Assembly: GCF_002770725.1 (NCBI RefSeq)
Contig: NZ_NQVN01000001.1
Span: 248,001 to 312,000 of the forward strand
Reading direction: 5' to 3'
From: Pleomorphomonas carboxyditropha
GTDB lineage: Bacteria; Pseudomonadota; Alphaproteobacteria; Rhizobiales; Pleomorphomonadaceae
DNA: 64,000 bases
Every line of letters starts with the position of its first letter. Position 1 is the stretch's first letter. Both the position numbers and the translations under genes were made by a program. Shown here one piece after another: positions 17,760 through 27,568 of the stretch. The notes under the pieces are model-generated. The model was not told where the DNA came from and made no database searches. It saw nothing but the letters and a program-made list of their open reading frames with translations.

Positions 17760-18287
17760 ATGCCACGTCTTTTTATTCTCCGCCACGCCAAGTCGCCGCC
17801 GGCAATTTCCGGCCAGAAGGATTTCGACCGGCCGCTTTCCGAGCGGGGCAGGGCGGCCGCGCCGGTGATCGGCCGCTACATGGCCGACGAGGGCTACCTG
17901 CCCGATCTCGTTCTCTGTTCGCCATCGGCGCGGACGCGCGAGACGTTCGACGGGGTCAAACCGTTCCTGCCGGAGCGCGTCGCCGTCGACTACGTGCGCG
18001 AACTCTACGAGGCGTCGCTCGGGGCGATGCTCAAGGTGATCGTCACCCACGCCGAGGCGGCCGAGCGGCTTCTGGTGGTCGGGCACAATCCGTCGGTCCA
18101 CAGGCTGGCGACGACGCTGCCGGAGGACGGCGATCCCGCCGAATTGGCTCGGCTCGGGGCCAAATTCCCGACCGCCTCGCTGGCGGTGATCGAGTTTTCA
18201 AGGACCTGGTCCGAAATCGAGCCGGGCGACGGCCGGCTCATCGCCTTCGTGACGCCGGCCGACCTCGGCGGCCCCGCCGGCGACTAG
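17760..18287 (+). CDS. SixA-type histidine phosphatase
   Basis: A 175-residue phosphoglycerate-mutase-superfamily phosphatase. The catalytic RHAK motif is at residues 8-11, the second catalytic His is in LLVVGHNPSV, and SPSARTRETF matches the substrate loop. SixA in E. coli dephosphorylates phosphohistidine on Hpt or PTS proteins; many alphaproteobacteria carry a similar protein of unknown target. GGAG about 7 nt upstream supports ATG 17760. It precedes ycjX on the same strand by about 110 nt. Confidence 0.88.
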   Translation: MPRLFILRHAKSPPAISGQKDFDRPLSERGRAAAPVIGRYMADEGYLPDLVLCSPSARTRETFDGVKPFLPERVAVDYVRELYEASLGAMLKVIVTHAEAAERLLVVGHNPSVHRLATTLPEDGDPAELARLGAKFPTASLAVIEFSRTWSEIEPGDGRLIAFVTPADLGGPAGD

Positions 18288-18396
18288 AGCGACGGATGCC
18301 GCTTTCGGTCCGATGCCTCAAGCCATTGTGGCGGCGCGGGACGTGCCTACATAGAGGCCGCGGCGCCTTTCGCGCCGGACGAGGTTCGACGAGGTC

Positions 18397-19860
18397 GTGA
18401 GCTTCACCACGTTTTCCGACGAGGCGCGCATCGCCCTCGACAACATGGCCGATTTCGCCTGGAGCCTCGGTTCGCCATCGCTCCGGCTCGGCGTCACCGG
18501 ATTGTCCCGCGCCGGCAAGACGGTGTTCATCACGGCGCTGATCCACAACCTGACGCATGGCGGCCGGCTGCCGATGTTCGAGCCCTGGCGGGCCGGCCGG
18601 CTTCTCGGCGCCGACATCCGGCCGCAGCTCCATCCCGACGTGCCGACCTTCGACTATCGCGGCCATGTGCGGAAGCTGACCGACGCCCGCGTCTGGCCGG
18701 ACTCGACGCGGCAGATTTCCGAGCTGCGCCTGACCATCGCCTACGAGAGCGCCACCTTCCTCGGCCGGTCGCTGGGGCGCGGCAAGCTCGATCTCGACAT
18801 CGTCGACTATCCCGGCGAATGGCTCCTGGACCTGCCGCTGCTCTCCAAGGATTACCGCGCCTTTTCCAGCGAGACGCTGGAACGGGGGCGCGAGCCGCGC
18901 CGCACGGCGATCGCCGCCGACTGGCTCGCCCATACCTCCGGCGTCGATCCGCTGGGGCCGGCCGACGACGAGGCGGCCGGACGCCTGCACGAGCTGTTCG
19001 CCGCCTATCTCGGCGCGGCGCGCGGCGGCAGCCTCGCGCTGTCCATGGTGCCGCCCGGCCGCTTCCTGATGCCGGGCGATCTCGCCGGCTCGCCGGCGCT
19101 GACCTTCGCGCCGCTCGACCTGCCGGAGAGCGGCGAGGCGCCGCGCGACAGCCTTTGGGCGCTGATGGAAAGCCGCTTCGAGGCCTACAAGGACGTGGTC
19201 GTCAGGCCGTTCTTCCGCACCCATTTCGCCCGCCTCGACCGGCAGGTGGTGCTGGTCGACGTGCTGGCGGCGCTGAACGGCGGCCGCGAGGCGCTCGTCG
19301 ATCTCGAGATGGCGCTCGGCGAGATCCTCGGCTGCTTCCGGCCGGGGCGCTCCTCCTGGCTCGGGCAGGTGCTGACGCGCCGCATCGACCGCATCCTGTT
19401 CGCCGCCACCAAGGCCGATCACCTTCATCATGCCAGCCACGACCGGCTGGAGCTGATCCTCCGCCGCCTCACCGACCGGGCGATCGCCCGCGCCTCGTTC
19501 TCCGGCGCCGAGGTGGACGTAAAGGCGCTGGCGGCGGTGCGGGCGACGCGCGAGGCGACGGTGCGCCGCAACGGCGAGAGCCTGCCCTGCATTCTCGGCG
19601 TGCCGCAGGAGGGCGAGCTCCTCGACGACCATCTCTATGACGGCAAGGAAGAAATCGCCCTGTTCCCCGGCGACCTGCCGGACAATCCGCAGGCGCTGTT
19701 CCGCCCGCCCGAGGCGGGCGAACCTGGTTTCGACGCGCTGCGCTTCCTGCGCTTCCGCCCGCCGCCGCTCGAAGTGACGGCCGAGGGCGTCAGCCTGTCG
19801 CTGCCGCATATCCGCCTCGACCGCGCCCTCGATTTCCTGATCGGAGACCGTCTGGCATGA
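18397..19860 (+). CDS. YcjX-like P-loop NTPase (DUF463)
   Basis: A 487-residue predicted nucleotide-binding protein of the YcjX family. The P-loop is VTGLSRAGKTVFITAL near residues 33-48, and DIVDYPGEWLLDLPLL holds a Walker-B/switch-like segment; both are hallmarks of DUF463. In E. coli ycjX and ycjF form one operon linked to the phage-shock regulon; function remains unsettled. Here the ycjF homologue overlaps by 4 nt (ATGA), so the partnership is conserved. The start is GTG 18397 by family alignment; GAGG at 18391 is rather close and a second GAGG is at 18381. Confidence 0.88.
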   Translation: MSFTTFSDEARIALDNMADFAWSLGSPSLRLGVTGLSRAGKTVFITALIHNLTHGGRLPMFEPWRAGRLLGADIRPQLHPDVPTFDYRGHVRKLTDARVWPDSTRQISELRLTIAYESATFLGRSLGRGKLDLDIVDYPGEWLLDLPLLSKDYRAFSSETLERGREPRRTAIAADWLAHTSGVDPLGPADDEAAGRLHELFAAYLGAARGGSLALSMVPPGRFLMPGDLAGSPALTFAPLDLPESGEAPRDSLWALMESRFEAYKDVVVRPFFRTHFARLDRQVVLVDVLAALNGGREALVDLEMALGEILGCFRPGRSSWLGQVLTRRIDRILFAATKADHLHHASHDRLELILRRLTDRAIARASFSGAEVDVKALAAVRATREATVRRNGESLPCILGVPQEGELLDDHLYDGKEEIALFPGDLPDNPQALFRPPEAGEPGFDALRFLRFRPPPLEVTAEGVSLSLPHIRLDRALDFLIGDRLA

Positions 19861-20852
19861 CGCGCCGCCCCACCGCCTTCGATCTGACGGCCGACGAGGT
19901 CAGCCATGTCCGTCCCGGCGAGGCGCCGCCGGCCGATGCCGCCGTTATCGTCGAGGAGGCGGTGGAGGCCGACGACCTGCCGGCGCCGCTGCCGCCCGTC
20001 CGCCGGCGGTTTTCCTGGTCGCGGCTGTTGTTCGGCGCCGTCGCCGGCATCCTGTCGCTGGCCATCGGCCTCTGGCTCGACCAACTGGTCCGCGAGCTGT
20101 TTTCCCGCGACGACTGGCTCGGCTGGCTGGCGGTCGGCCTGATCGCCTTGGCGGTGATCGCCGTCGTCGCCATCGCCGCCCGCGAGATTGCCGGCCTGAT
20201 CTGGCTGAGGCGCATCGACCGCATGCGCCGGCGGGCCGATCTCGCCGCCGTCCGCGACGACCGGCCGGAAGCCGAGGCGGTGGTGGACGAACTGATCAAG
20301 CTCTATGCCGACCGGCCCGATCTCGCGCCCGGCCGGCGGGCCACGCAAGCCCGCGTCGACGACATCATCGACGGCCGCGACCGGCTGGTGCTGGCCGAAG
20401 CCGACCTTCTCGCCCCGCTCGACGCGGCGGCCCGCCGGCTGGTGTCGGACGCCGCCGCCCGCGTGTCGGTGGTGACGGCGGTGTCGCCGCGCGCCGCCAT
20501 CGACGTGATCTTCGTGGTGGTGGCGACGCTCGGCCTGATCCGCCGCCTCGCCGCGCTCTACGGCGGCCGGCCGGGGTTCGTCGGGCTGGCGCGGCTGACC
20601 CGCCTGGTGCTCACCCATCTCGCGGTCACCGGCTCGATCGCCGTCGGCGACGGCCTCGCCCAGCAGTTGATCGGCCACGGCCTCGCCGCCAAGCTGTCGG
20701 CGCGGCTCGGCGAAGGAGTGATCAACGGCCTGCTGACCGCCCGTGTCGGCGTCGCCGCCATCGACGTCTGCCGCCCGCTGCCGTTCCTCGAACGCCGGCG
20801 GCCGCAGATCTCGGAAATCATGGCCGGCATCCGCGCGCCGCGCGCGAAATGA
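19857..20852 (+). CDS. YcjF-like membrane protein (TIGR01620 / DUF697)
   Basis: A 331-residue inner-membrane protein translationally coupled to ycjX by a 4-nt overlap. A Pro-rich N-terminus is followed by two hydrophobic helices (about residues 55-75 and 85-107, with SLAIGLWLDQLV and WLAVGLIALAVIAVVAIAA). The C-terminal DUF697 region contains AVSPRAAIDVIFVVVATLGLIRRLA and GEGVINGLLTARVGVAAID, typical of YcjF. The biochemical role is unknown; it may anchor YcjX. A strong hairpin follows its stop. Confidence 0.87.
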   Translation: MTRRPTAFDLTADEVSHVRPGEAPPADAAVIVEEAVEADDLPAPLPPVRRRFSWSRLLFGAVAGILSLAIGLWLDQLVRELFSRDDWLGWLAVGLIALAVIAVVAIAAREIAGLIWLRRIDRMRRRADLAAVRDDRPEAEAVVDELIKLYADRPDLAPGRRATQARVDDIIDGRDRLVLAEADLLAPLDAAARRLVSDAAARVSVVTAVSPRAAIDVIFVVVATLGLIRRLAALYGGRPGFVGLARLTRLVLTHLAVTGSIAVGDGLAQQLIGHGLAAKLSARLGEGVINGLLTARVGVAAIDVCRPLPFLERRRPQISEIMAGIRAPRAK

Positions 20853-20864
20853 CGTCATGCGGCG

Positions 20865-20901
20865 GGTTCGGCCCGGCAGGTTTTGCCGGATACGCCGAAC
20901 C
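20865..20901. terminator. Strong hairpin after ycjF
   Basis: Outer stem GGTTCGGC / GCCGAACC stacked on inner stem CCGGCA / TGCCGG with a 5-nt loop and a 4-nt bulge. No T-tract follows, so it may be a weak terminator or an RNA-end stabiliser separating ycjF from the flagellar genes. Confidence 0.45.
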
Positions 20902-20982
20902 TTGCCGCCGCGTTAACCTATCGTTCATCAAAGCCAGGCGCCGATTTCCCGGAAACAAACGGAAAAAGAGCAGAAATCCATT

Positions 20983-20997
20983 TGGCACGCCCGTTGC
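20983..20997 (+). promoter_or_regulatory. Sigma-54 promoter of flgE
   Basis: TGGCACGCCCGTTGC matches the -24/-12 consensus TGGCACG-N4-TTGC completely, with GG and GC exactly 12 nt apart. The predicted transcription start is about 50 nt before the flgE ATG. A partial CtrA-like site (TTAA-N7-TTCA, 20913-20927) lies just upstream. Confidence 0.85.
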
Positions 20998-21060
20998 CCT
21001 TGTCTTGCGTAGCGGCCACTCGTCCGGCCGACCGCGTTGCAGATCGTAAGGGAAACGAGC

Positions 21061-22548
21061 ATGGGTATCCTGACCGCAATGAACTCGGCCGTCGGTGGCC
21101 TCGGAGCGCAATCCTTCGCCCTCGAGAATATCTCGGGCAATATCGCCAACTCGTCGACAACCGGCTTCAAGCGCAAGGATACCAGCTTCGCCGACCTCGT
21201 GCGCTCCAACACCTCCAACGCGGCGCGCGTCACCTCGGGCGGCGTCACCGCCTCCTCGCGCTCGACCATCACGCTCGACGGCGACATTCAGGGATCGGCG
21301 GTCGATACCCATCTCGCCATCAACGGCACCGGCTTCTTCTCCGTTTCGGCCGACCCGCTCGACAACACCCTCGGCACCCGCTACACCCGCGCTGGCGATT
21401 TCGAGCAGTATTACGACGCCCGCAACGGCCAGACCTACCTGCGCAACGGCTCCGGCTACAGCCTGATCGGCATCAACATGACGCCGGCGATCGGCGAGGA
21501 CCCGAAGGGGCCGATCACCATCGACAAGACGTCGCAGAGCGCCAAGGCGTCGACGCAGATCACCTACAAGCTCAATCTGCCGACCGAACCGGTGACCACC
21601 TACTCCGCCGCCAACTCGACGGTGGCTGGCGCCAACATCTACGATCCAAGCTACAGCGCGACCTCCATCCCCTACCAGATTGCCAGCACTGGCAAAGTTG
21701 TCGGCACCCAGGTGACCGACTTCATGAAGAACTCGATCGCCGGCGGCACGGTCACGGTCTACGACGCCCAGGGCACGCCGGCCGTCGTGCAGCTCCGCTG
21801 GTCGAAGTTCGAGGAGGCGAGCACCGGCCGCAGCGAGTGGGGCCTGTTCTACCGCAACGCGGAAACCTACGACGCGACGGACACGACCGACGCCGTCTGG
21901 ACGCAGATTCCCTCGAACACCACGATCAACGACGGCACGCTCGGCCGCGTGGCGGCGACCGATACCAACGGCGTCGCGCCAGGCGGCACCGGCTGGATCG
22001 AGACCTACACCCATCCGGCAAGCACCGGCTTCTTCTTCGACAGCAACGGCAAGCAGCTCGACGCGACCTCGGCGATCGCCATCAACAACCTTACCGTCAA
22101 CGGCAAGAATTTCGGCACCATGACGCTCGACATGGCGGCCACCGAGTTCGCCGACAAGAACGGTCTCGCCTCCGCCAACCAATTGACGCAGGACGGCTAT
22201 TCGACCGGCGCCTTCGAGGGCGTGTCGATCGACAACAACAGCGGCATCATCAGCTACAACTACTCGAACGGCCAGACCGTCCAGAAGTGGAAGATCCCGA
22301 TCGTCGCCTTCAACGGCGCCAGCTATCTCAAGGCGGAGGACGGCGGCGCCTACACCGAGACGATCCAGAGCGGCAGCCCGATCGACATCGACGGCGCGCT
22401 GTCGAGCTCGGCGCTCGAGGCGTCCAACGTCGACATCTCCGAGGAATTCACCAAGCTGATCGTCACGCAGCAGGCGTTCTCGGCCAATTCCAAGGTGATC
22501 ACCACCGCCGACCAGATGATGTCGGACATCCTGCAGATCATCCGCTGA
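21061..22548 (+). CDS. flgE: Flagellar hook protein FlgE
   Basis: Structural subunit of the hook. The N-terminus MGILTAMNSAVGGLGAQS followed by ALENISGNIANSSTTGFK is the conserved rod/hook D0 helix. The C-terminus SNVDISEEFTKLIVTQQAF with SKVITTADQMMSDILQI is the matching D0 partner. The 495-residue length fits alphaproteobacterial hook proteins. Start ATG 21061 is preceded by AGGGAA. It follows a perfect sigma-54 promoter and heads flgE-flgK-flgL, hook followed by hook-filament junction proteins. Confidence 0.95.
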   Translation: MGILTAMNSAVGGLGAQSFALENISGNIANSSTTGFKRKDTSFADLVRSNTSNAARVTSGGVTASSRSTITLDGDIQGSAVDTHLAINGTGFFSVSADPLDNTLGTRYTRAGDFEQYYDARNGQTYLRNGSGYSLIGINMTPAIGEDPKGPITIDKTSQSAKASTQITYKLNLPTEPVTTYSAANSTVAGANIYDPSYSATSIPYQIASTGKVVGTQVTDFMKNSIAGGTVTVYDAQGTPAVVQLRWSKFEEASTGRSEWGLFYRNAETYDATDTTDAVWTQIPSNTTINDGTLGRVAATDTNGVAPGGTGWIETYTHPASTGFFFDSNGKQLDATSAIAINNLTVNGKNFGTMTLDMAATEFADKNGLASANQLTQDGYSTGAFEGVSIDNNSGIISYNYSNGQTVQKWKIPIVAFNGASYLKAEDGGAYTETIQSGSPIDIDGALSSSALEASNVDISEEFTKLIVTQQAFSANSKVITTADQMMSDILQIIR

Positions 22549-22556
22549 CGCTTTCG

Positions 22557-22587
22557 GCGGCCGTCATGCCCCAGGCGTGACGGCCGC
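22557..22587. terminator. Hairpin between flgE and flgK
   Basis: A perfect 10-bp stem GCGGCCGTCA / TGACGGCCGC with an 11-nt loop begins 8 nt after the flgE stop. No T-tract follows, so it probably attenuates transcription or protects the abundant hook mRNA end while allowing readthrough to flgK. Confidence 0.5.
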
Positions 22588-22619
22588 TCTCCGCGACGTT
22601 CTCTGACCGCGAGACGGAC

Positions 22620-24506
22620 ATGCCTGTTTCGAGTGCCCTTTCCACGGCCCTGTCCGGCATCAGGACGACCCAGCAGCAGTTGGGCGTGACGTCGGCCAAC
22701 ATCGCCAATGCCAAGAGCACCGGCTACAGCCGTCAGACGATCTCCTCGACGGCGCAGGTCGCCAACTCGCGGGTCTACGGCGTCGAGGCCAACCAGGTCA
22801 CGCGCGAGATCAACCTTCTCGTGCAGAAGCAGTGGCGGACCTCGCAGGCCAATTCGGCCTATGCCGACACGCGGGTCACCGCGCTGTCGGCGCTCGACAG
22901 CTATTGGGGGGCGCCGAACAGCAGCAGTTCGCTGAACTCGATCTACGGCGATTTCAGCACGACGCTCCAGAAGCTGGCGACGACGCCGAACGACACGGCG
23001 ACGCAGGGCAGTGCCGTGTCGGCGGCGCAGAACCTGGTGAGCCGCCTCAACCAGTTGTCGGGCGACGTGCAGTCGCTGCGCCAGGAGGCGGAATCCAACA
23101 TCGCCAACGCCGTCAGCCGCGTCAACGCGCTGCTGTCGACCATCGCCGATCTCGACAAGCAGGTGGTGGCCGTCGGCGCCGGCGGCACCAACAGCACCTC
23201 CGCCCTGCAGGACAAGCGGGACGCCGCCATCGACGAATTGTCCGAATACATGGACATTCACGTCACCGACCAACCGGGCGGCGGCATCGCCATCTCGCTG
23301 ACCGACGGCACCCAGCTCTACGACGACGTGGCGGTGACGCTGAGCTTCGACCAGCAGGGCGTGGTCGACGCCTCGCGCGTCTATTCGACCGAAGACAGCC
23401 AGCGGTCGCTCGGCACCATCCGCATCAGTTCTGGTCCCGGCTCCGGCGTCGACCTGTTCAAGAGCGGATCGATCCGCTCGGGCAAGATCGCCGCCTATAA
23501 GGAATTGCGCGACGAGACGCTGGTCAATGCCCAGGCCCAGCTCGACACCATCGCCGCTACACTGTCGAAGGCCACCTCGACGCGGCAGGCGTCGGGCACC
23601 GCGGTCGGCGACGCCACGACGGCCGGCTATACGCTGGACATTTCCGGGCTGACCGAGGGCAACACGCTCAAGGTCGAATATACCGACGCCTCCGGCGCCA
23701 AGGGGGCGATCACCTTCGTCGCCTACAAGGGCGGCACCGCCCCCGGCAACGGCTTCACCCCCGAGCCGGGCGATACGGTGGTCGGCATCGACCTCACCAG
23801 CGCCACCGACGTCGGCGCCCAGATCGCCAATGCCCTCAACGCGGCCACCGGCGGCAGCGATTTCTCCGGCTCGGTGTCGACCTCGGGCTCCACCTCCACG
23901 GTGAGCCTTTCGGCGACCACCGTTCCTGCCAGCCACGGCAGCATCACCAGCGTCGTCGGCGAGATATCGTCGGGCGAACAGGACGGCTACCAGGCCTATC
24001 CGCTGTTCGTCGACGGCTCCACCGGCAAGGCCTATACCGGCCTCACCAACGGCACCGACACCATCACCGGCCTCGCCGCCCGCATCTCGGTCAATCCCAA
24101 GGTGGTGGCCGACCCGTCGCTGACGGTGAAATACGGCAGCGACACCCTGTCGGGCGACGGTACGCGGCCGCAGGCGATCCTCGATGCGCTCGACAGCCGC
24201 GTCTATTCCTATTCCGCCTCGATCGGCATCGGCTCGGCGACGACGCCGTTCAAGGGCACCTTCGAGGGCCTGCTGTCGCAGGTCGTCAACACCCAGGGCG
24301 CCTTGGTCGAGGATGCGCAGAACGTCGCCGACGGCCAGTCGGTCGTCACCTCCAATCTCAAGGAGCGTTACGACAACAGCCGCTCCGTCGATCTCGACAC
24401 CGAGCTGATGGCGCTCATCCAGCTCCAGACGTCCTATTCGGCCAACGCCCGGGTGCTGTCCGTGGCGCAGGAGCTGATGGACACCCTCATGAACACGTTC
24501 AAGTAA
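22620..24506 (+). CDS. flgK: Flagellar hook-associated protein 1 FlgK
   Basis: First hook-filament junction protein. The N-terminal helix (SALSTALSGIRTTQQQLGV, TSANIANAKSTGYSRQ) and the C-terminal SVDLDTELMALIQLQTSY with ANARVLSVAQELMDTL are diagnostic. The 628 residues include a long variable central domain rich in Gly/Thr/Ser (about 310-500) with beta-like sequence. It lies 71 nt after flgE and 44 nt before flgL on the same strand, with only an imperfect hairpin between flgE and flgK, so all three are probably one transcript. Confidence 0.94.
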   Translation: MPVSSALSTALSGIRTTQQQLGVTSANIANAKSTGYSRQTISSTAQVANSRVYGVEANQVTREINLLVQKQWRTSQANSAYADTRVTALSALDSYWGAPNSSSSLNSIYGDFSTTLQKLATTPNDTATQGSAVSAAQNLVSRLNQLSGDVQSLRQEAESNIANAVSRVNALLSTIADLDKQVVAVGAGGTNSTSALQDKRDAAIDELSEYMDIHVTDQPGGGIAISLTDGTQLYDDVAVTLSFDQQGVVDASRVYSTEDSQRSLGTIRISSGPGSGVDLFKSGSIRSGKIAAYKELRDETLVNAQAQLDTIAATLSKATSTRQASGTAVGDATTAGYTLDISGLTEGNTLKVEYTDASGAKGAITFVAYKGGTAPGNGFTPEPGDTVVGIDLTSATDVGAQIANALNAATGGSDFSGSVSTSGSTSTVSLSATTVPASHGSITSVVGEISSGEQDGYQAYPLFVDGSTGKAYTGLTNGTDTITGLAARISVNPKVVADPSLTVKYGSDTLSGDGTRPQAILDALDSRVYSYSASIGIGSATTPFKGTFEGLLSQVVNTQGALVEDAQNVADGQSVVTSNLKERYDNSRSVDLDTELMALIQLQTSYSANARVLSVAQELMDTLMNTFK

Positions 24507-24550
24507 AAAGCGGCGCCGCCGGGCGTTGCCGAAGTCACGGGTAGGATGCC

Positions 24551-26233
24551 ATGTCGATCAACAGCGTGCTCGTCAATCCGAACATGTCGCTCCTGTCGAC
24601 CATGCGGCAGCAGCTCGAGGACATGCAGCGCCAGCTCTCCACCGGGCAGAAGGCGGCAACCTACGGCACGCTCGGCACCGGGCGCACGCAGTCGATCACC
24701 TTCCGCTCGAAGATTTCGGAGATCACCGGCTATCTTCAGAACACCGACGTTCTGAACATGCGCATTTCGCTGCTCGACAAGTCGATGGGCCGGCTCGAGG
24801 ACATTCCGAGCGAAGCCGCCGCCGCCATCGATCCCAACACCTACAACATCGATTCCACCGGCACCACCACCGGCCAGAAGGGCGCCAAGATCGCCCTCAA
24901 CGAGGTGATCGGCCTGCTCAACTCCGAGGCCGACGGCCGCTACCTGATGTCCGGCAAGACCACCGACACCAAGCCGGTGGTCAGCATGAACGACATGCTC
25001 TACGGCACGGGCAACAAATACGGGCTGCAGAAGGTCGTCCAGGAGCGCTACACGGCCGACCTCGGCACGGGCAAGCTCGGCCGGCTCGATCTCGGCACCG
25101 CCGACGGGGCGGTCACCGGCGACACGGTGACCATCACCCGCCAGGGCGCCACCACGACCCCGCCGTCGGTGTCGGCGGAATTCGGCTACAAGCTCTCCGG
25201 CGCCTCGACCTCGACGCTTGACGCCACGCATATCCAGTTGACCCCGACCACCGGCACGGACAGCGCCGGCAACAGTGTCACCACCTCCTACGGCGTCCAG
25301 TTCGGCGCCAACCTGCAAGCCGGCGACAGCGTCTCGTTCGAGCTCGAGAATCCCGACGGGACCAAATCGACGGTCAAGCTGACCGCGACGCTGACCAGCC
25401 CGCCCGGCGACGGCGAGTTCACCATCGCCCAGGACACCAGCACCACGCCGCCCACCGTCGATATCGCGGCGACCGCCGCCAACTTCCAGAACCGGCTCGA
25501 GGACAGCCTCAAGACCGAGACGAAGACCACCTTCCAGGCGGCGTCGATGATGCGGGCGTCGGACACGTTCTTCGATACGGCGGGCGGCGGCAAGCCGCAG
25601 CGGGTCGACGTGGCCGATCCCACCGACGACAGCCTGCTGGCCACCGCCACCGGCCTGCGCGACGGCACCGATACCGACACGGTGGAGTGGTATGTCGGCT
25701 ATAACGCGGCGATCGATGCCAGCGACAGCGCGACCTCGCCGCGCAACGACGTGACGGCGCGTGTCGACAGCAACATCACCGTCGGCTACGGCGTCAGGGC
25801 CAACGAATCCGCCTACGCCCAGATGGTGCGCTCGCTCGCCGTCATGACCATCGCCGAGTTCGATCCCAAGGCCGGCACGACGGGCGACACCAACGCCACC
25901 ACCGACGCGGAGCGGCAGAAGAACCTCCAGGTCGAGAAGGCCCGCTATTCGGCGCTGGCCTCGCGGGTCGACGGCGTCCTCGCCTTTGCCGACGGCAGCC
26001 AGAAGCCGACCGACATCCACACGGAAATCGCCGTGTCCGGCAACGTCGCTAAGAGCGCAGCCGATCGCCAGACCAATTCCAAGACGACGCTGCAGGTGAT
26101 GCTCGACGGCGTCGAGGGCATCAACAAGGAAGAGCTGACGGCGCAGATCCTGACGCTCCAGACCCGCATGGAAGCGAGCTACACGACGTCGATGATCCTC
26201 AACAACCTCAGCCTGCTCAACTACATGAAGTAA
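24551..26233 (+). CDS. flgL: Flagellar hook-associated protein 3 FlgL, enlarged
   Basis: Second hook-filament junction protein. The N-terminus (NMSLLSTMRQQLEDMQRQLS, ITFRSKISEITGYLQNTD) and C-terminus (TLQTRMEASYTTSMILNNL) are of the FlgL/flagellin-like type. At 560 residues it is much longer than usual FlgL (about 300-350). The extra length is a Thr/Asp/Gly-rich insertion (about residues 165-360) with beta-strand character, probably surface-exposed domains. TAGGATGCC before the ATG provides the ribosome site. The cluster is interrupted immediately after its stop by the convergent two-component genes. Confidence 0.88.
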   Translation: MSINSVLVNPNMSLLSTMRQQLEDMQRQLSTGQKAATYGTLGTGRTQSITFRSKISEITGYLQNTDVLNMRISLLDKSMGRLEDIPSEAAAAIDPNTYNIDSTGTTTGQKGAKIALNEVIGLLNSEADGRYLMSGKTTDTKPVVSMNDMLYGTGNKYGLQKVVQERYTADLGTGKLGRLDLGTADGAVTGDTVTITRQGATTTPPSVSAEFGYKLSGASTSTLDATHIQLTPTTGTDSAGNSVTTSYGVQFGANLQAGDSVSFELENPDGTKSTVKLTATLTSPPGDGEFTIAQDTSTTPPTVDIAATAANFQNRLEDSLKTETKTTFQAASMMRASDTFFDTAGGGKPQRVDVADPTDDSLLATATGLRDGTDTDTVEWYVGYNAAIDASDSATSPRNDVTARVDSNITVGYGVRANESAYAQMVRSLAVMTIAEFDPKAGTTGDTNATTDAERQKNLQVEKARYSALASRVDGVLAFADGSQKPTDIHTEIAVSGNVAKSAADRQTNSKTTLQVMLDGVEGINKEELTAQILTLQTRMEASYTTSMILNNLSLLNYMK

Positions 26234-26248
26234 GCAGGGATTGGCCAT

Positions 26249-27568
26249 TTACGGCAGATGAAGGCGGGCCTCGAATCCCTCGTCCTGCCCGGGTATCGGC
26301 GAGAGCAGTTCGAGCCGTCCGCCCGCCTGCTGGGCGATCTGGTGCGCGATATGCAGGCCAAGGCCGAATCCGCCGCTGCGGCGGCTAGTGAACCGATCCG
26401 ACAGCCGGGCCAGATCACCGGCGGCGACCGCCGAACCCATATTCCGGACGATCAGCACCCTGTCGGAGGTCAGCGAGACAGCGACGGCCGTGCCGGCCGG
26501 CCCGTGCTGCAAGGCGTTGTCGATCAGGTTTCCCACGACGATGGCCAGCGCGTCGGCATCCATCGGCGTCAAGACCGGACCATCGGGCAGCGCCAGGCGC
26601 AGGCGGGTCCCGTCGCCACGGGCATCGCGCAGAATATGCGGCAGCAATCCGCCTGCGTCGGTTCGTGACGCGCCACGGCCGATGCCGGCCTCGGCCCGCG
26701 CCAGTTGCAGCAGCCGCGTGACCCGGCGCGACATGCGCTGCAACGCCTGTTCCATCGCGGCGAGCCGCGTCCGCTGCCCGTCGTCATCCGTCTCGCGCTG
26801 CATCCGCTGCACCTGCGCCAGGGCCACCGCGACGGGCGTGCGCAGTTCATGCGCGGCGTTCGAGGCAAAGGCGCGCTCGCCTTCGAGCGCCTGCGACAGC
26901 CGCGCCATGAAACCGTTCAGCGTTGCGATTATCGCCGAGAATTCGGCCGGATGGGCCGCCGCGTCCATCGGCGCCAGCGATTGGCTGTCGCGCGTGGCCA
27001 CCTCGGCCCGCACCCGATCGAGCGGTTGCAGGCCCTTGGCGGTGATCCAGCGCACCAGCACATAGCCAAGCGGCAGGATCGCCAGCATCGGCAACAGAAA
27101 GGCCAGGAAGCTTTCCCGGAAAGCCTCGCGCCGCTCGGCCAGCGGATCGGCGAACTGAACGGCGAGGCCCGTCCCGTCATAGTCCGTCGTGTAGACGACA
27201 TGCGTCGCCGTCCGGGCATAGCGGCGCGGTTCGGCACGGTCCGGAAACACCGCGGCCCCGGCAGCCGGCGAGGAGGCAAGCACCCTGGCATCGCGGTCGA
27301 TCAGGCGCCAGACCAGCGCCTCGTCGGGATCGGCATTTTGGCCTTCATCCGCGTCGGCCTCGGTCGCATGCGGATCGGCCCGCACGCCGCGACTGAGAAT
27401 CGGCAGCAGGGTGTTGGCCGAGATCACCAGTTGCTGATCGTAAAGCTCGTCCTGTTCCCTGCGAAGAACGAGCGCCATGGCCAGCACCGCCACCACCCAG
27501 ACAGCGCCGAGCCCGAGGCTGACCAGCAGCGCAAGGCGGCGGACGAGCGTGGGCCGGCGGGCGGCCAT
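26249..27568 (-). CDS. Two-component sensor histidine kinase (QseC/PmrB-like)
   Basis: A 439-residue membrane sensor with TM helices about 12-34 and 154-174 bracketing a periplasmic domain of about 120 residues. A HAMP-like linker is followed by the H-box ASNAAHELRTPVAVAL (phospho-His 240), the N-box NLIDNALQHG, and a G-box GGFGLGLHIAHQ. The layout matches the QseC/PmrB/TctE group. Its ATG overlaps the regulator stop by one base (TGATG), so the two are coupled. The divergent neighbours are a LAB_N protein and an ArnT-like transferase, which suggests control of envelope-lipid modification. Its stop lies 15 nt from that of flgL. Confidence 0.87.
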   Translation of the reverse strand: MAARRPTLVRRLALLVSLGLGAVWVVAVLAMALVLRREQDELYDQQLVISANTLLPILSRGVRADPHATEADADEGQNADPDEALVWRLIDRDARVLASSPAAGAAVFPDRAEPRRYARTATHVVYTTDYDGTGLAVQFADPLAERREAFRESFLAFLLPMLAILPLGYVLVRWITAKGLQPLDRVRAEVATRDSQSLAPMDAAAHPAEFSAIIATLNGFMARLSQALEGERAFASNAAHELRTPVAVALAQVQRMQRETDDDGQRTRLAAMEQALQRMSRRVTRLLQLARAEAGIGRGASRTDAGGLLPHILRDARGDGTRLRLALPDGPVLTPMDADALAIVVGNLIDNALQHGPAGTAVAVSLTSDRVLIVRNMGSAVAAGDLARLSDRFTSRRSGGFGLGLHIAHQIAQQAGGRLELLSPIPGQDEGFEARLHLP